A program made the translations under genes and the position numbers. The notes under the pieces were generated by a model that did not search any database, was not told the DNA's origin, and saw nothing but the letters and a program-made list of their open reading frames with translations. Below are positions 1 through 7,645 of a stretch of DNA of 9,122 nt, piece by piece. This DNA comes from an uncultured Clostridia bacterium (lineage in GTDB: Bacteria; Bacillota; Clostridia; Oscillospirales; Oscillospiraceae). The stretch spans positions 1 to 9,122 of the forward strand of contig CALZAG010000057.1 in NCBI GenBank assembly GCA_945613045.1, written 5' to 3'. Each line of letters begins with the position of its first letter. Position 1 is the first letter of the stretch.

Positions 1-69
1 TACTGAACACTACCGCAGGATATAATCGGACTTATTAAAAACGACAATCAGCAGTCTGAAAACGCAAAG

Positions 70-90
70 GGAGCTCTGCTCCGTCTTCTT
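70..90 (+). terminator. weak terminator-like hairpin upstream of uppP
   Basis: A 5-bp stem GGAGC/GCTCC with a 3-nt loop (70-82) is followed by a T-rich stretch (84-93). It could end transcription of a gene lying left of the window. The stem is short, so this is a weak call. No reading frame entering from the left edge stays open past about base 36, so any upstream gene ends almost at the edge. Otherwise bases 1-98 show only an isolated TATAAT at 21-26, whose -35 partner would fall outside the window. Confidence 0.3.
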
Positions 91-98
91 TTTGGGTA

Positions 99-127
99 TT
101 GTGCTTTTTTACATTATATGATAATAT
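99..127 (+). promoter_or_regulatory. probable extended -10 promoter for uppP (and ftsK)
   Basis: A TTGTGC hexamer (99-104) lies 17 nt before TAATAT (122-127), which is preceded by TG plus one base (119-121), the extended -10 arrangement. The surrounding sequence is much more AT-rich than the genes. The position, about 50 nt before the uppP start, suits a housekeeping sigma-A promoter. Both hexamers are imperfect, so the assignment is inferred. Confidence 0.4.
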
Positions 128-177
128 ATCTGAGTTAGGTATACATAATATCCGAAGAATACAAAGGAGAGCGGGCT

Positions 178-1014
178 ATGAGCATACTCGAAGCCATAAT
201 TCTCGGACTTGTGCAGGGTATAGCGGAATTTTTGCCCATATCCAGCTCGGGACATCTGGCAATACTTCAGAATCTTTTCAATATGTCCGACATAGAGGGC
301 GGGCATATGCTGTTTGATGTGCTGCTGCACTTCGGAACGCTGGTCGCCATATGCTTTATGTACTGGCCGGACATAAAATCAATGTTCACGCAGACCGTCG
401 ACCTGTTCACCGGACGCAATCCCGCGCCGGCGGGAACACGCAGGCAGTACCCCGCGGCGAGAATGTTCATGCTCATTATAGCGGCAACGCTCCCGCTGGT
501 GCTCATACTTCCGGTACATAAATATATCGGGCTGCTGTCAAATTCCACGATATTTGTCGGCGGAGCGCTTATACTCACGGGCTGCATGCTTTTCGTGTCG
601 GACAAAATGGCAAGGGGCACGAAGACGGAAAAGACTATGCTGTTCAAGGATGCGCTTATCATCGGCCTGTGCCAGTGCGTGGCGACTCTGCCGGGTCTTT
701 CCCGCTCGGGAACTACCATCACGGCGGGCATAGCCACCGGCCATGACCGCAGCTACGCGGTTAAGTTCTCGCTGCTGATGAGCATCCCGGCCGTGCTGGG
801 CGCGACGCTGCTGGAACTAATCGACGCGATAAAGGCCGGCGTAGACGCCTCGCTCATCCCGGCCTACCTTTTCGGCATGATAGCCGCCATGGTGTCGGGA
901 GTGCTGTCCATCGGGCTTCTGAGGATGATTGCGAAAAAGACCAGATTCGGCGGCTTTGCCTACTACTGCTGGGTAGTCGGCGTGCTGACGATAATACTTT
1001 CACTGATATTCTGA
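178..1014 (+). CDS. uppP: undecaprenyl-diphosphatase UppP (BacA family)
   Basis: This integral membrane enzyme removes a phosphate from undecaprenyl diphosphate, regenerating the C55 lipid carrier for peptidoglycan and other surface polymers; overexpression of the family gives bacitracin resistance. The 278-aa length is normal for the family. The N-terminal signature is intact: GLVQGIAEFLPISSSGH at residues 10-26 gives the (E/Q)xxxE pair as Q13/E17, followed by the PISSSGH loop with H26. The second conserved loop, GLSRSGTT (173-180), carries the expected arginine R176. The rest is a string of hydrophobic helices. The ATG has a good SD (AAGGAGAG, 164-171) at normal spacing. The stop is 23 nt before the ftsK start, with no terminator between, so the two are probably cotranscribed. 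Confidence 0.96.
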   Translation: MSILEAIILGLVQGIAEFLPISSSGHLAILQNLFNMSDIEGGHMLFDVLLHFGTLVAICFMYWPDIKSMFTQTVDLFTGRNPAPAGTRRQYPAARMFMLIIAATLPLVLILPVHKYIGLLSNSTIFVGGALILTGCMLFVSDKMARGTKTEKTMLFKDALIIGLCQCVATLPGLSRSGTTITAGIATGHDRSYAVKFSLLMSIPAVLGATLLELIDAIKAGVDASLIPAYLFGMIAAMVSGVLSIGLLRMIAKKTRFGGFAYYCWVVGVLTIILSLIF

Positions 1015-1037
1015 TAAAAGGCAGGGGAACCTGAATA

Positions 1038-3599
1038 ATGGCACAGACCTCAAACAAGAAAAAATCCAATGCGAAAGGAACGAGCACGGCAAAGTCCGGC
1101 GGAAAGGCAAAAACCGCTGCCGCCGCAGCGCAGCCGAGACCCATAAGGCGCGAGGTCGCGGCGATATGCTTTGTGTTTGCGGCCATGCTCGTGATAATAG
1201 GCATGTTCGCCCACGACGGCTTCGTGGTGGGCTGGCTCTGCTCGCTTCTCAAGGGACTGTTCGGCTACGGCTTCTGGGTATGCGCACCGGTGTTCGTACT
1301 GGCCGCGGTGATACTCGGCTTCCACAAGGGCAGACCCGTTGCATGGAGAACGACCGCGGCGCTGCTGCTCCCGATGATGGTGGGCGCGCTTGCGGATATA
1401 CTGCTGTCCAACATTGTCGTTGAAAACGTCGACGGTTTCGGCACGGTGCTCAAGACCCTGTACGGCGGCGGCATAGCCATGAAGTGCGGCGGCGTTATCG
1501 GCGGTCTGCTGGCATTCGTGCTCCAGAAGGCCTTCAGCATTTACGGCGCTGCGATTATACTGTTCCTCGCTTTTGCCTATTTCATTCTGGCCGCGTTGAA
1601 TATAAGCATCCGCAACATCATAGAGTGGCTCGGCAGCCGCGAGCCGGCAAGGTATGAGCCCGAGCAGGAGGAAAAGCCCGAGCCCGAAAGCAGGGCAAAA
1701 GCCCTTGAGGAGTCCGACGAGGATGAAAAGGCGCGCGCAAAAACCGCAAAGCGCAGAGCCATAGACATCCCAATGGACGACGAGCCCACCTTCGGCAAAA
1801 AAGGGCGCGGCAAAGGCGAGCCCACGGTAAGCGAGGCCGCAGAAAAGCGCGGGGCCTTCGGCAAAAAGCCTGCCGAGGTACATACCGGGGATGTTGAGCC
1901 CATATCCATCGAGGAGGCCGAGGCGATAGCCGGCGTGGCTCCCGTGACTTTGAGCGGGCGCGGTTCCGTGCAGACGGGCGCCGTGTCCGACCCGCCGAGG
2001 AAGGCCACCGCCGCGGAGGTCGCCGCCGAGACTCAGGCGATCGCGGGCGAGATCGAAGCCGCTCCCAAGGACGGCGAGTACGAAAAGCCCCCCATATTCC
2101 TGCTCAAGAAGGGCCATGCCACCGCCGCCAACGCCGATGAGGAGCTGCGCACGAACCGCGAACGCCTTGAAAGCACCATCCAGAGCTTCGGCGTGGATGC
2201 GCGTATAGTCGATACGACCCACGGCCCCACCGTCACCCGCTATGACATGGAGCTTGAGCAGGGCGTTAAGCTCAGCAAGCTGACAAATCTCGCGGGGGAT
2301 ATAGCGCTTGCACTGGGCGTTGTCAGCGTTCGAATAGCGCCCATACCCGATAAAATATCGACCGTCGGCATCGAGGTGCCGAATAAGCTCATAAGCACCG
2401 TGTACCTGCGGGATATCATCGACTCGAAAAAGTTCGCATCGTCCAAGTCCAAGCTATCCTTTGCCATCGGCAAGGATATCGCGGGCGAGGCCGTTGTCGG
2501 AAATATCTCGAAGCTGCCGCATCTGCTCATCGCGGGAACGACGGGCTCCGGCAAATCCGTGTGCATGAACTCGCTCATCATAAGCCTGCTGTATAAGTCC
2601 GATCCCGATGACGTGAAGCTCATCATGATAGACCCCAAGATGGTCGAGCTCGGAGTGTATAACGGTATCCCGCACCTGTACATCCCCGTCGTGACCGATC
2701 CCAAAAAGGCGGCGGGCGCGCTGCAGTGGGCGGTCACCGAAATGCTCAAGCGCTATCGCCTGTTCTCCGAGCTGGGCGTCAGGAATCTTGAGGCGTATAA
2801 CCAGCACCTTATTGAAAACGGTCAGCCTAAGATCCCCAATGTCGTCGTCGTGATAGACGAGCTGGCAGACCTCATGCTGGTCGCCTCGAAGGACGTTGAG
2901 GAGAGCATCTGCCGCGTCGCCCAGATGGGACGAGCCGCCGGTATGCACCTTGTCATCGCCACCCAGCGTCCCTCCGCGGACGTTATCACCGGCCTTATGA
3001 AGGCCAATATCCCAAGCCGAATCGCCTTTGCAGTGTCCTCCGCGCTTGAAAGCCGCATCATCCTCGACAATGCCGGAGCAGAAAAGCTCATCGGCATGGG
3101 CGATATGCTGTACGCACCCATAGGCTGCGGCAAGCCAATGCGCGTTCAGGGCGCCTTTGTCAGCGACGAGGAGCGCGACGCGATCGTCGAATTCATCAAA
3201 AAGCAGGCCACCGCGCAGTACAGCGAGGACGTCATGGCTCAGATCGAAAAGGCCGCCGAAGACAAAAACGCAAACGGCAAGGGCCGCTCCGACGAGGAGG
3301 AGACCGAAGGCAGAGCCGATTACGACGAGCTGCTGCCCCAGGCCGTCGACGTTATTTTCGATACCAAGCAGGCTTCGGTGTCCATGCTTCAGCGCAGGCT
3401 CAAGCTCGGCTATTCCAGAGCCGCCCGCATCGTCGACCAGATGGAGGAGCTGGGCATCATCGGCCCCTTTGAGGGCTCAAAGCCCCGCCAGATAATCATC
3501 ACCCGCGAGCAGTGGATGGAGATGCAGACCACCCACGGCACAGCACCCACGGAGGTCCTGAAGACCCAGCTTGAGTTTTCCGACGAAACAGAGGAATGA
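1038..3599 (+). CDS. ftsK: DNA translocase FtsK/SpoIIIE
   Basis: This membrane-anchored hexameric ATPase pumps DNA through the closing septum during division or sporulation. In the 853-aa product, a basic, low-complexity N-terminus (1-38) precedes about four membrane segments (roughly 39-57, 75-95, 104-128, 150-188). A charged Glu/Lys/Ala-rich linker follows (about 200-350), then the motor: an alpha domain from about 364, Walker A GTTGSGKS at 500-507 and Walker B VVVVIDE ending at 608. The ATQRPSADVITG segment typical of the family is present. A C-terminal winged-helix gamma domain (about 762-825), which in this family reads polar DNA motifs, includes the QRRLKLGYSRAARIVDQME region. The SD AGGGGA (1023-1028) sets the start. 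Sequence alone does not separate the FtsK role from the sporulation-specific SpoIIIE role; clostridia often use one protein for both. A strong terminator directly follows the stop. Confidence 0.96.
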   Translation: MAQTSNKKKSNAKGTSTAKSGGKAKTAAAAAQPRPIRREVAAICFVFAAMLVIIGMFAHDGFVVGWLCSLLKGLFGYGFWVCAPVFVLAAVILGFHKGRPVAWRTTAALLLPMMVGALADILLSNIVVENVDGFGTVLKTLYGGGIAMKCGGVIGGLLAFVLQKAFSIYGAAIILFLAFAYFILAALNISIRNIIEWLGSREPARYEPEQEEKPEPESRAKALEESDEDEKARAKTAKRRAIDIPMDDEPTFGKKGRGKGEPTVSEAAEKRGAFGKKPAEVHTGDVEPISIEEAEAIAGVAPVTLSGRGSVQTGAVSDPPRKATAAEVAAETQAIAGEIEAAPKDGEYEKPPIFLLKKGHATAANADEELRTNRERLESTIQSFGVDARIVDTTHGPTVTRYDMELEQGVKLSKLTNLAGDIALALGVVSVRIAPIPDKISTVGIEVPNKLISTVYLRDIIDSKKFASSKSKLSFAIGKDIAGEAVVGNISKLPHLLIAGTTGSGKSVCMNSLIISLLYKSDPDDVKLIMIDPKMVELGVYNGIPHLYIPVVTDPKKAAGALQWAVTEMLKRYRLFSELGVRNLEAYNQHLIENGQPKIPNVVVVIDELADLMLVASKDVEESICRVAQMGRAAGMHLVIATQRPSADVITGLMKANIPSRIAFAVSSALESRIILDNAGAEKLIGMGDMLYAPIGCGKPMRVQGAFVSDEERDAIVEFIKKQATAQYSEDVMAQIEKAAEDKNANGKGRSDEEETEGRADYDELLPQAVDVIFDTKQASVSMLQRRLKLGYSRAARIVDQMEELGIIGPFEGSKPRQIIITREQWMEMQTTHGTAPTEVLKTQLEFSDETEE

Positions 3600-3624
3600 A
3601 AAAGGGCGGTTTCCCGCCCTTTTT
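3599..3624 (+). terminator. intrinsic terminator between ftsK and mrnC
   Basis: GGGCGG (3604-3609) pairs with CCGCCC (3614-3619) around a TTTC loop. A flanking A-run can pair with the five Ts at 3620-3624. It starts at the last base of the ftsK stop codon. Only 14 nt separate the T-run from the mrnC start, so it also forms the upstream edge of the mrnC ribosome-binding region. Confidence 0.88.
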
Positions 3625-3638
3625 GATCGGAGAAGAGA

Positions 3639-4052
3639 ATGAAAGATCATTTTTGCCCCCACATGGAGGTACGCGATATAAATAATATAAGTATGCTGGG
3701 GCTTGCGCATATCGGCGACGCCGTGTATGAGCTTCTGACCCGCACCATGCTGTGCTCGGATGGCAGCAGAAAGGCCACGGAGCTGCACAGGAAAACTGTT
3801 GCCATCGTGAACGCTCCGGCTCAGGCGAAGGCCGCGGAGCGGCTGCTGCCCCTGCTGACGGAGGAAGAAATGTGCGTTTTCAGGCGCGGCCGGAACGCCA
3901 AGGTCAACTCCGTCCCGCAAAAGGCCGATATCTACCAGTACCATGCCGCAACTGGGCTCGAGGCCCTCTTCGGCTGGCTGTATCTCCAGGGAAAAACCGA
4001 AAGAATTAACCAACTGTTCGCGGAATGCGTGGAGGAACACGATGGCGCTTGA
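3639..4052 (+). CDS. mrnC: Mini-ribonuclease III (23S rRNA maturation)
   Basis: Mini-III is a dimeric RNase III-type endonuclease without a double-stranded-RNA-binding domain. In Bacillota it trims the 5' and 3' ends of 23S rRNA precursor. The 137-aa product has the family length and its landmarks: GLAHIGDAVYELLTR at 21-35 with the expected catalytic aspartate D27 and glutamate E31, RRGRNAK at 82-88, and ATGLEALFGWLYL at 104-116 with the second acidic position E108. The SD GGAG (3629-3632) lies 6 nt from the ATG. The 3' end overlaps rqcH by 11 nt, in a different frame, so the two are almost certainly translated from one message. An intrinsic terminator stands just upstream, so expression needs read-through from ftsK or a promoter inside the ftsK coding region. 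Confidence 0.93.
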   Translation: MKDHFCPHMEVRDINNISMLGLAHIGDAVYELLTRTMLCSDGSRKATELHRKTVAIVNAPAQAKAAERLLPLLTEEEMCVFRRGRNAKVNSVPQKADIYQYHAATGLEALFGWLYLQGKTERINQLFAECVEEHDGA

Positions 4053-5766
4053 CGCAATACTTCTCTCAGCCCTCATGGGGGAGCTTGCCCCTATGCTTGA
4101 GGGCGGGAGGATAGACAAGATCCAGCAGCCCGAGCGGGATCAGGTGATAATATTCCTGCGGAATAAGGGTGAGAATATGCGCCTGCTCATAAACGCGGGC
4201 GCGGGCAGCGGCAGGCTGCAGCTCATAAGCGCGGGCTTTGAAAACCCCGCAGAGCCGCCCATGTTCTGTATGCTTCTGCGCAAGTACCTGATCGGCGGGC
4301 GCATAGAAAAGCTTACACAGCCGCAGTGGGAACGTCTGGTTTTGGTTGACATAACATCCCACAACGAGCTCGGCGACAGCGTTAAGCTGAGGCTTGCCGT
4401 CGAGCTTATGGGACGCAGCTCGAACCTCGTGCTCATAGGCGATGACGGCAGGATAATCGACTGCCTGCGCCGCATGGATTACGGCGGGGACGCTGAGCGC
4501 AGGATGCTGCCGGGCATGATATACCGCCTGCCGCCCAGGCAGAAAAAGCCCATGATATTTGAACTCAGCAGGGAAGAGATGGCCGCCGCCGTCTCGGCCT
4601 CCGACGGCGGAAAGCCGCTGGATAAGCGACTGATGGACAGCTTTTCCGGCCTGTCGCCGCTCATATGCCGCGAGCTTGCCTGCCGCTGCGGCAATGACCC
4701 CGAGCTTCTGCCCGCCGTGATCGAGGCATTTCTGGAGAGCGTAAGTGCGGGCGAGTTTACGCCGACGCTGTTTTTGGAAAACGGCAAGCCGCGGGAGTAT
4801 TCCTTCATGGCGCTGCACCAGTACGGCGCGGAGTACGAGTGCCGCACGTTTGACAGCTTTTCCGGACTGCTCGAGGCTTATTATTCAAAGCGCGAGCTGC
4901 TCGAGCGCCGCCGGCGCAGAGCCCGAGAGCTCAACCACAGCGTCAAGACCGCCCGCGACCGCATCGCAAGAAAGCTTGCAAGCCAGAAGGAGGAGCTTGA
5001 GCGCACCTACTGCCGCGAGGATATCCGCAAAAACGCGGAGCTTGTGACCGCAAATATGTACCGCATCAAAAAGGGCGACGGCAGCGTGACGGTGGAGGAT
5101 TACTACGCCGAGGGCTGCCCGAGGCTCGAGATAGAGCTCGACCCCTTAAAGACGCCTCAGGCGAACGCCGCCGCCATGTTCAAGGAGTATAACAAGCTCA
5201 AGGCTGCTGAAAAGCATCTGACGGCGCTCGTTGCCGAGGGCGAAAAGCAGCTTGAGTATTTAAACAGCGTCCTTGACGAGCTCGAGCGCGCGGAGACAGA
5301 GCGTGACCTTGCGGAGATACGCCGCGAGCTCACAGAGACCGGCTATATAAAAAAGCAGCGCGGCGCAAAGCCGGATAAGCTCAAAAAGCAGGGGCCGATG
5401 GAGTTTGTCTCCTCCGACGGCTTTCTGATACTCGTCGGCCGCAGCAACAGCCAGAACGACGAGCTCACGACAAAAACCGCCCGCCGCACGGATATATGGC
5501 TGCATACGAAGAACGTGCACGGCAGCCACGTCATCATATCCTGCGACGGACTCGAGCCGCCGCAGCGGACTATAGAGGAGGCGGCGTCTCTGGCCGCTTA
5601 CTATTCACAGGCGAGGGAGGGCGGCAAGACCGCGGTGGACCACACCATGGTGCGCTTTGTGCGCAAGCCCTCGGGCTCCATGCCCGGCAAGGTCGTCTAT
5701 ACCGACTACAGCACCGTGATGGCCGAAGCCGACGAAGCCCTTTGTGAAAAACTGAAAAAACAGTAA
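4042..5766 (+). CDS. rqcH: RqcH, NFACT-family ribosome quality-control protein
   Basis: RqcH binds 50S subunits obstructed by peptidyl-tRNA and recruits alanyl-tRNA to add C-terminal alanine tails that mark the nascent chain for degradation. Homologues were once labelled fibronectin-binding protein (FbpA/YloA). From ATG 4042 the protein is 574 aa, normal for the family. Visible parts are the NFACT-N region with ENPAEPPMFCMLLRKYL (67-83) and GRSSN, a long charged coiled coil (about 280-440), and the C-terminal NFACT-R domain (about 451-560) with DIWLHTKNVHGSHV starting at D484. The start is set by GGAGG (4031-4035) six nt upstream and by the family N-terminus MALDAILLSAL; the frame is open upstream from 3943 but that part lies inside mrnC. 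Residues 97-98 are Glu-Arg, where Bacillus RqcH has Asp-Arg. A terminator follows. Confidence 0.95.
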   Translation: MALDAILLSALMGELAPMLEGGRIDKIQQPERDQVIIFLRNKGENMRLLINAGAGSGRLQLISAGFENPAEPPMFCMLLRKYLIGGRIEKLTQPQWERLVLVDITSHNELGDSVKLRLAVELMGRSSNLVLIGDDGRIIDCLRRMDYGGDAERRMLPGMIYRLPPRQKKPMIFELSREEMAAAVSASDGGKPLDKRLMDSFSGLSPLICRELACRCGNDPELLPAVIEAFLESVSAGEFTPTLFLENGKPREYSFMALHQYGAEYECRTFDSFSGLLEAYYSKRELLERRRRRARELNHSVKTARDRIARKLASQKEELERTYCREDIRKNAELVTANMYRIKKGDGSVTVEDYYAEGCPRLEIELDPLKTPQANAAAMFKEYNKLKAAEKHLTALVAEGEKQLEYLNSVLDELERAETERDLAEIRRELTETGYIKKQRGAKPDKLKKQGPMEFVSSDGFLILVGRSNSQNDELTTKTARRTDIWLHTKNVHGSHVIISCDGLEPPQRTIEEAASLAAYYSQAREGGKTAVDHTMVRFVRKPSGSMPGKVVYTDYSTVMAEADEALCEKLKKQ

Positions 5767-5781
5767 TAGCCATAAAGTTTT

Positions 5782-5807
5782 AAAAGCCCGGCTGAGCCGG
5801 GCTTTTT
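5782..5807. terminator. bidirectional terminator between rqcH and phzF
   Basis: GCCCGGC (5786-5792) pairs with GCCGGGC (5796-5802) around a TGA loop, with five Ts after it on the plus strand and four As before it. It therefore can end rqcH transcription on the plus strand and, less strongly, the converging phzF-like gene on the minus strand. The two stop codons are only about 65 nt apart, which fits a shared terminator. Confidence 0.9.
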
Positions 5808-5833
5808 CGTTAAAGCGCATTTTGAAACTTATA

Positions 5834-6610
5834 TCAACCGATGTGGAGTTCGGATTCGGCGTACAGCGCCGCTTTACCGGCGAGCGTGATCCTGCCGCCG
5901 TTTACGCGGGTGTACAGCACGCCGCCGCGGCGGGAGGCCTGATATGCCGTAAGCTCTGACTTGCCGAGGATCTGCGCCCAGTAGGGGATTATGTGGCAGT
6001 GTCCGGAGCCGCAGACGGGATCCTCAACGACATTGCATTTCGGCGCGAAGCTGCGTGAAACGCAGTCAAAATCACTGCCCCGGGCGGTGAGATGCAGAAG
6101 AAGCCCGTCAAGCTGCATGACCTTTGACGTGTCGGGAGCGGCCTCACGCACCTGCTCCTCGCTGTCCATCACGCACAGCAGGTCGCGGCCCATATAGGCG
6201 GCGGCGGGCTTTGCGCCGATGGCGTCTGTCATCGCCTCTGTGACCTCAACGGGTCTTAGCTCATAGGCGGGGAAGTCCATCTCGAGAAGCTCGCCGTTTC
6301 GTGTAACGATTAGCTCGCCGCTGAGGGTGTCAAAGCGAACCTCGCTGAGCTCCGGCTCATAGAAGCGGAATATCGTGTACGCAGTCGCCAGCGTCGCGTG
6401 ACCGCACAGGTCGATCTCGCCGCCCGGAGTGAACCAGCGCAGATGATAGTTTGCGCCCTCCTTCACGCAGAAAGCGGTCTCGGAGAGGTTATTCTCAATG
6501 GTTATCTTCATCATGAGCTCCTCGGGGAGCCACCCGTCCATCACGCAAACAGCGGCGGGATTGCCGGAAAAAACCTTATCGGTAAAAGCGTCGACAACGT
6601 ATTGCTTCAT
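5834..6610 (-). CDS. PhzF-family isomerase/epimerase
   Basis: The 258-aa product belongs to the PhzF/YddE superfamily, a duplicated diaminopimelate-epimerase-like fold. Known members include PhzF of phenazine synthesis, but most relatives in Bacillota have no established substrate and no phenazine genes are nearby. Hallmarks are VDAFTDKVFSGNPAAVC at 6-22, NLSETAF at 41-47 with the catalytic glutamate E44, FTPGGEIDLCGHAT at 60-73 with H71, and EDPVCGSGHC at 196-205 with D197. The last motif usually reads DPVTGSAHC, so Cys200 and Gly203 are small departures. The length is a little shorter than many members (about 260-300). The start has a very strong SD, AAAGGAGG (6619-6626), 8 nt away. It is cytosolic, with no signal peptide or membrane segment, and probably has its own promoter. 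Confidence 0.9.
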   Translation of the reverse strand: MKQYVVDAFTDKVFSGNPAAVCVMDGWLPEELMMKITIENNLSETAFCVKEGANYHLRWFTPGGEIDLCGHATLATAYTIFRFYEPELSEVRFDTLSGELIVTRNGELLEMDFPAYELRPVEVTEAMTDAIGAKPAAAYMGRDLLCVMDSEEQVREAAPDTSKVMQLDGLLLHLTARGSDFDCVSRSFAPKCNVVEDPVCGSGHCHIIPYWAQILGKSELTAYQASRRGGVLYTRVNGGRITLAGKAALYAESELHIG

Positions 6611-6639
6611 TATTCTTACCTCCTTTGTTTGATGCTGAC

Positions 6640-6674
6640 ATTATAATTCAGCTTGGATTTTCATGCAAGCATGA
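6640..6674 (-). promoter_or_regulatory. promoter of the phzF-like gene with an overlapping palindrome
   Basis: On the minus strand a perfect TATAAT (6645-6640) lies 17 nt after TTGCAT (6668-6663), placed about 30 nt before the start codon. The -35 sits inside a perfect inverted repeat TCATGC-AA-GCATGA (6661-6674). This could be an operator for a small dimeric repressor, though a 14-bp palindrome can occur by chance. The -35 matches the consensus only in its first three bases. Confidence 0.5.
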
Positions 6675-6681
6675 TAGTCCG

Positions 6682-6716
6682 AAAAAAGAAGCGGCGTCCG
6701 TAAAATGCGGACGCCG
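6682..6716 (-). terminator. intrinsic terminator of the SLH gene
   Basis: On the minus strand a perfect 9-bp GC-rich stem (6716-6708 with 6700-6692, loop 6707-6701) is followed by a T-rich run (6689-6682). It lies 16 nt after the stop codon of the SLH gene. It separates that gene from the phzF-like gene, making read-through into phzF unlikely. Confidence 0.9.
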
Positions 6717-6732
6717 ATCAAGCTGTTGTTTC

Positions 6733-7641
6733 TTATCTTTGTTCAATGAGATCCATAGCCGCTGCAAGCATATCCGCCGCTTCTGCACGGGTGAGGGGAG
6801 AGGAGCCTGAGCCGAAGCTGCTTATAACATTGCAGGCCGTGAGGTTTGCGGCGGCCTGAGCCGCCCACGAGGGCACCGCGTCTCCGGCACTGAGATAGCT
6901 GACGTCGCTGAGCTTCAGGCTGCGGTCGAGCATGACCATGGCCTCTGCGCGGCTGATAGGGCTGTCTGCGTCGAAATACGCGCCGCCGTCGGAGTACCGG
7001 CCCTTGACGACGCCGCATTTAACGGCGCTTGCCACACAGGCCTTCTGCCAGTCGGGGATATCGCCGTCATCGGTGAAGCCGGTACTGACAACGCCGCTCA
7101 GGAGGTCTGTGCCGGTGACATTGAGACACAAGTTAAGGAATTCGCCTCTGCTCATTGTCTGCTCGGGCTCGAAATAGTATTCTCCGCCCATCTGCTTGCC
7201 GATAAATGCGCCGCATTCCGCGAGCTTGACAGCGCTGCGATAGCTTCCGCTGCCGTTCATGTCGACGTAGCTGACGCTTTTGTTCTTAACAAGGCGGATG
7301 ATAACGGTCGCCTCCTGAGAGGAGTTGCCCTCGGAGTCCGTGGCCTTGTAGCCGAAATAGTCCTTGCCTTTTTTATCCTCGGCAGGGGTATAGACGAAGC
7401 TTCCGTCGTCCCCGAGCTCGATCGTTCCCTTGACGGGCTGGGTGGTGATCTCAAAGCTCAGAGTGTCGCCCTCGGGATCGACGGCGGCAAGCTGACCGCC
7501 GAAGGACACCCCGCGGAACGTCTCAAACTCGAAGTTTTCCGCAACCGGAGCGGAATTTGCGGCAGTGACGGGAACAAAGCCCGTGCACATTACAAGGCAC
7601 AGAGCAAGTGCAAGCGCCGAAACAGCGATATGCTTTCTCAT
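6733..7641 (-). CDS. secreted protein with Ig/cadherin-like domain and three SLH domains
   Basis: This is a predicted exported, wall-attached protein of 302 aa. Residues 1-28 form a signal peptide: a basic start MRKH, then a hydrophobic core, with a likely signal peptidase I cut near VTAAN. Residues about 31-118 resemble a bacterial Ig/cadherin-like fold of the tandem-95 or Big_9 type, with AVDPEGDTLSFEITTQP, GSFVYTPAED and YKATDSEGN. Three S-layer homology units follow (about 123-177, 188-242, 253-301), with SRGEF, SRAEA and TRAEA cores; SLH domains usually bind pyruvylated wall polysaccharide. SLH2 is the most typical; SLH3 is shortened around its middle. The start at 7641 is chosen for its GGAGG (7655-7651) 9 nt upstream and for the signal peptide. 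A TTG start at 7686 would place a hairpin-forming, signal-disrupting extension in the protein. The binding partner of the Ig-like part is unknown. Confidence 0.88.
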   Translation of the reverse strand: MRKHIAVSALALALCLVMCTGFVPVTAANSAPVAENFEFETFRGVSFGGQLAAVDPEGDTLSFEITTQPVKGTIELGDDGSFVYTPAEDKKGKDYFGYKATDSEGNSSQEATVIIRLVKNKSVSYVDMNGSGSYRSAVKLAECGAFIGKQMGGEYYFEPEQTMSRGEFLNLCLNVTGTDLLSGVVSTGFTDDGDIPDWQKACVASAVKCGVVKGRYSDGGAYFDADSPISRAEAMVMLDRSLKLSDVSYLSAGDAVPSWAAQAAANLTACNVISSFGSGSSPLTRAEAADMLAAAMDLIEQR

Positions 7642-7645
7642 ATAG

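Noticed and set aside
1050..2222. Long minus-strand ORF (390 codons) opposite ftsK
   Set aside because: It lies wholly antisense to a clear FtsK, shows no recognisable domain, and its composition is what the complement of GC-rich codons gives.
3943..4041. 33-residue N-terminal extension of RqcH
   Set aside because: It overlaps the mrnC coding region in another frame, has no SD, and the family N-terminus begins at 4042 behind GGAGG.
4042..5766. Fibronectin-binding adhesin
   Set aside because: Older database name for this family. There is no signal peptide or anchor, and the NFACT-N, coiled-coil and NFACT-R order fits RqcH.
5834..6610. Phenazine biosynthesis gene
   Set aside because: Only the isomerase fold is present; no other phenazine genes are nearby, so the substrate cannot be inferred.
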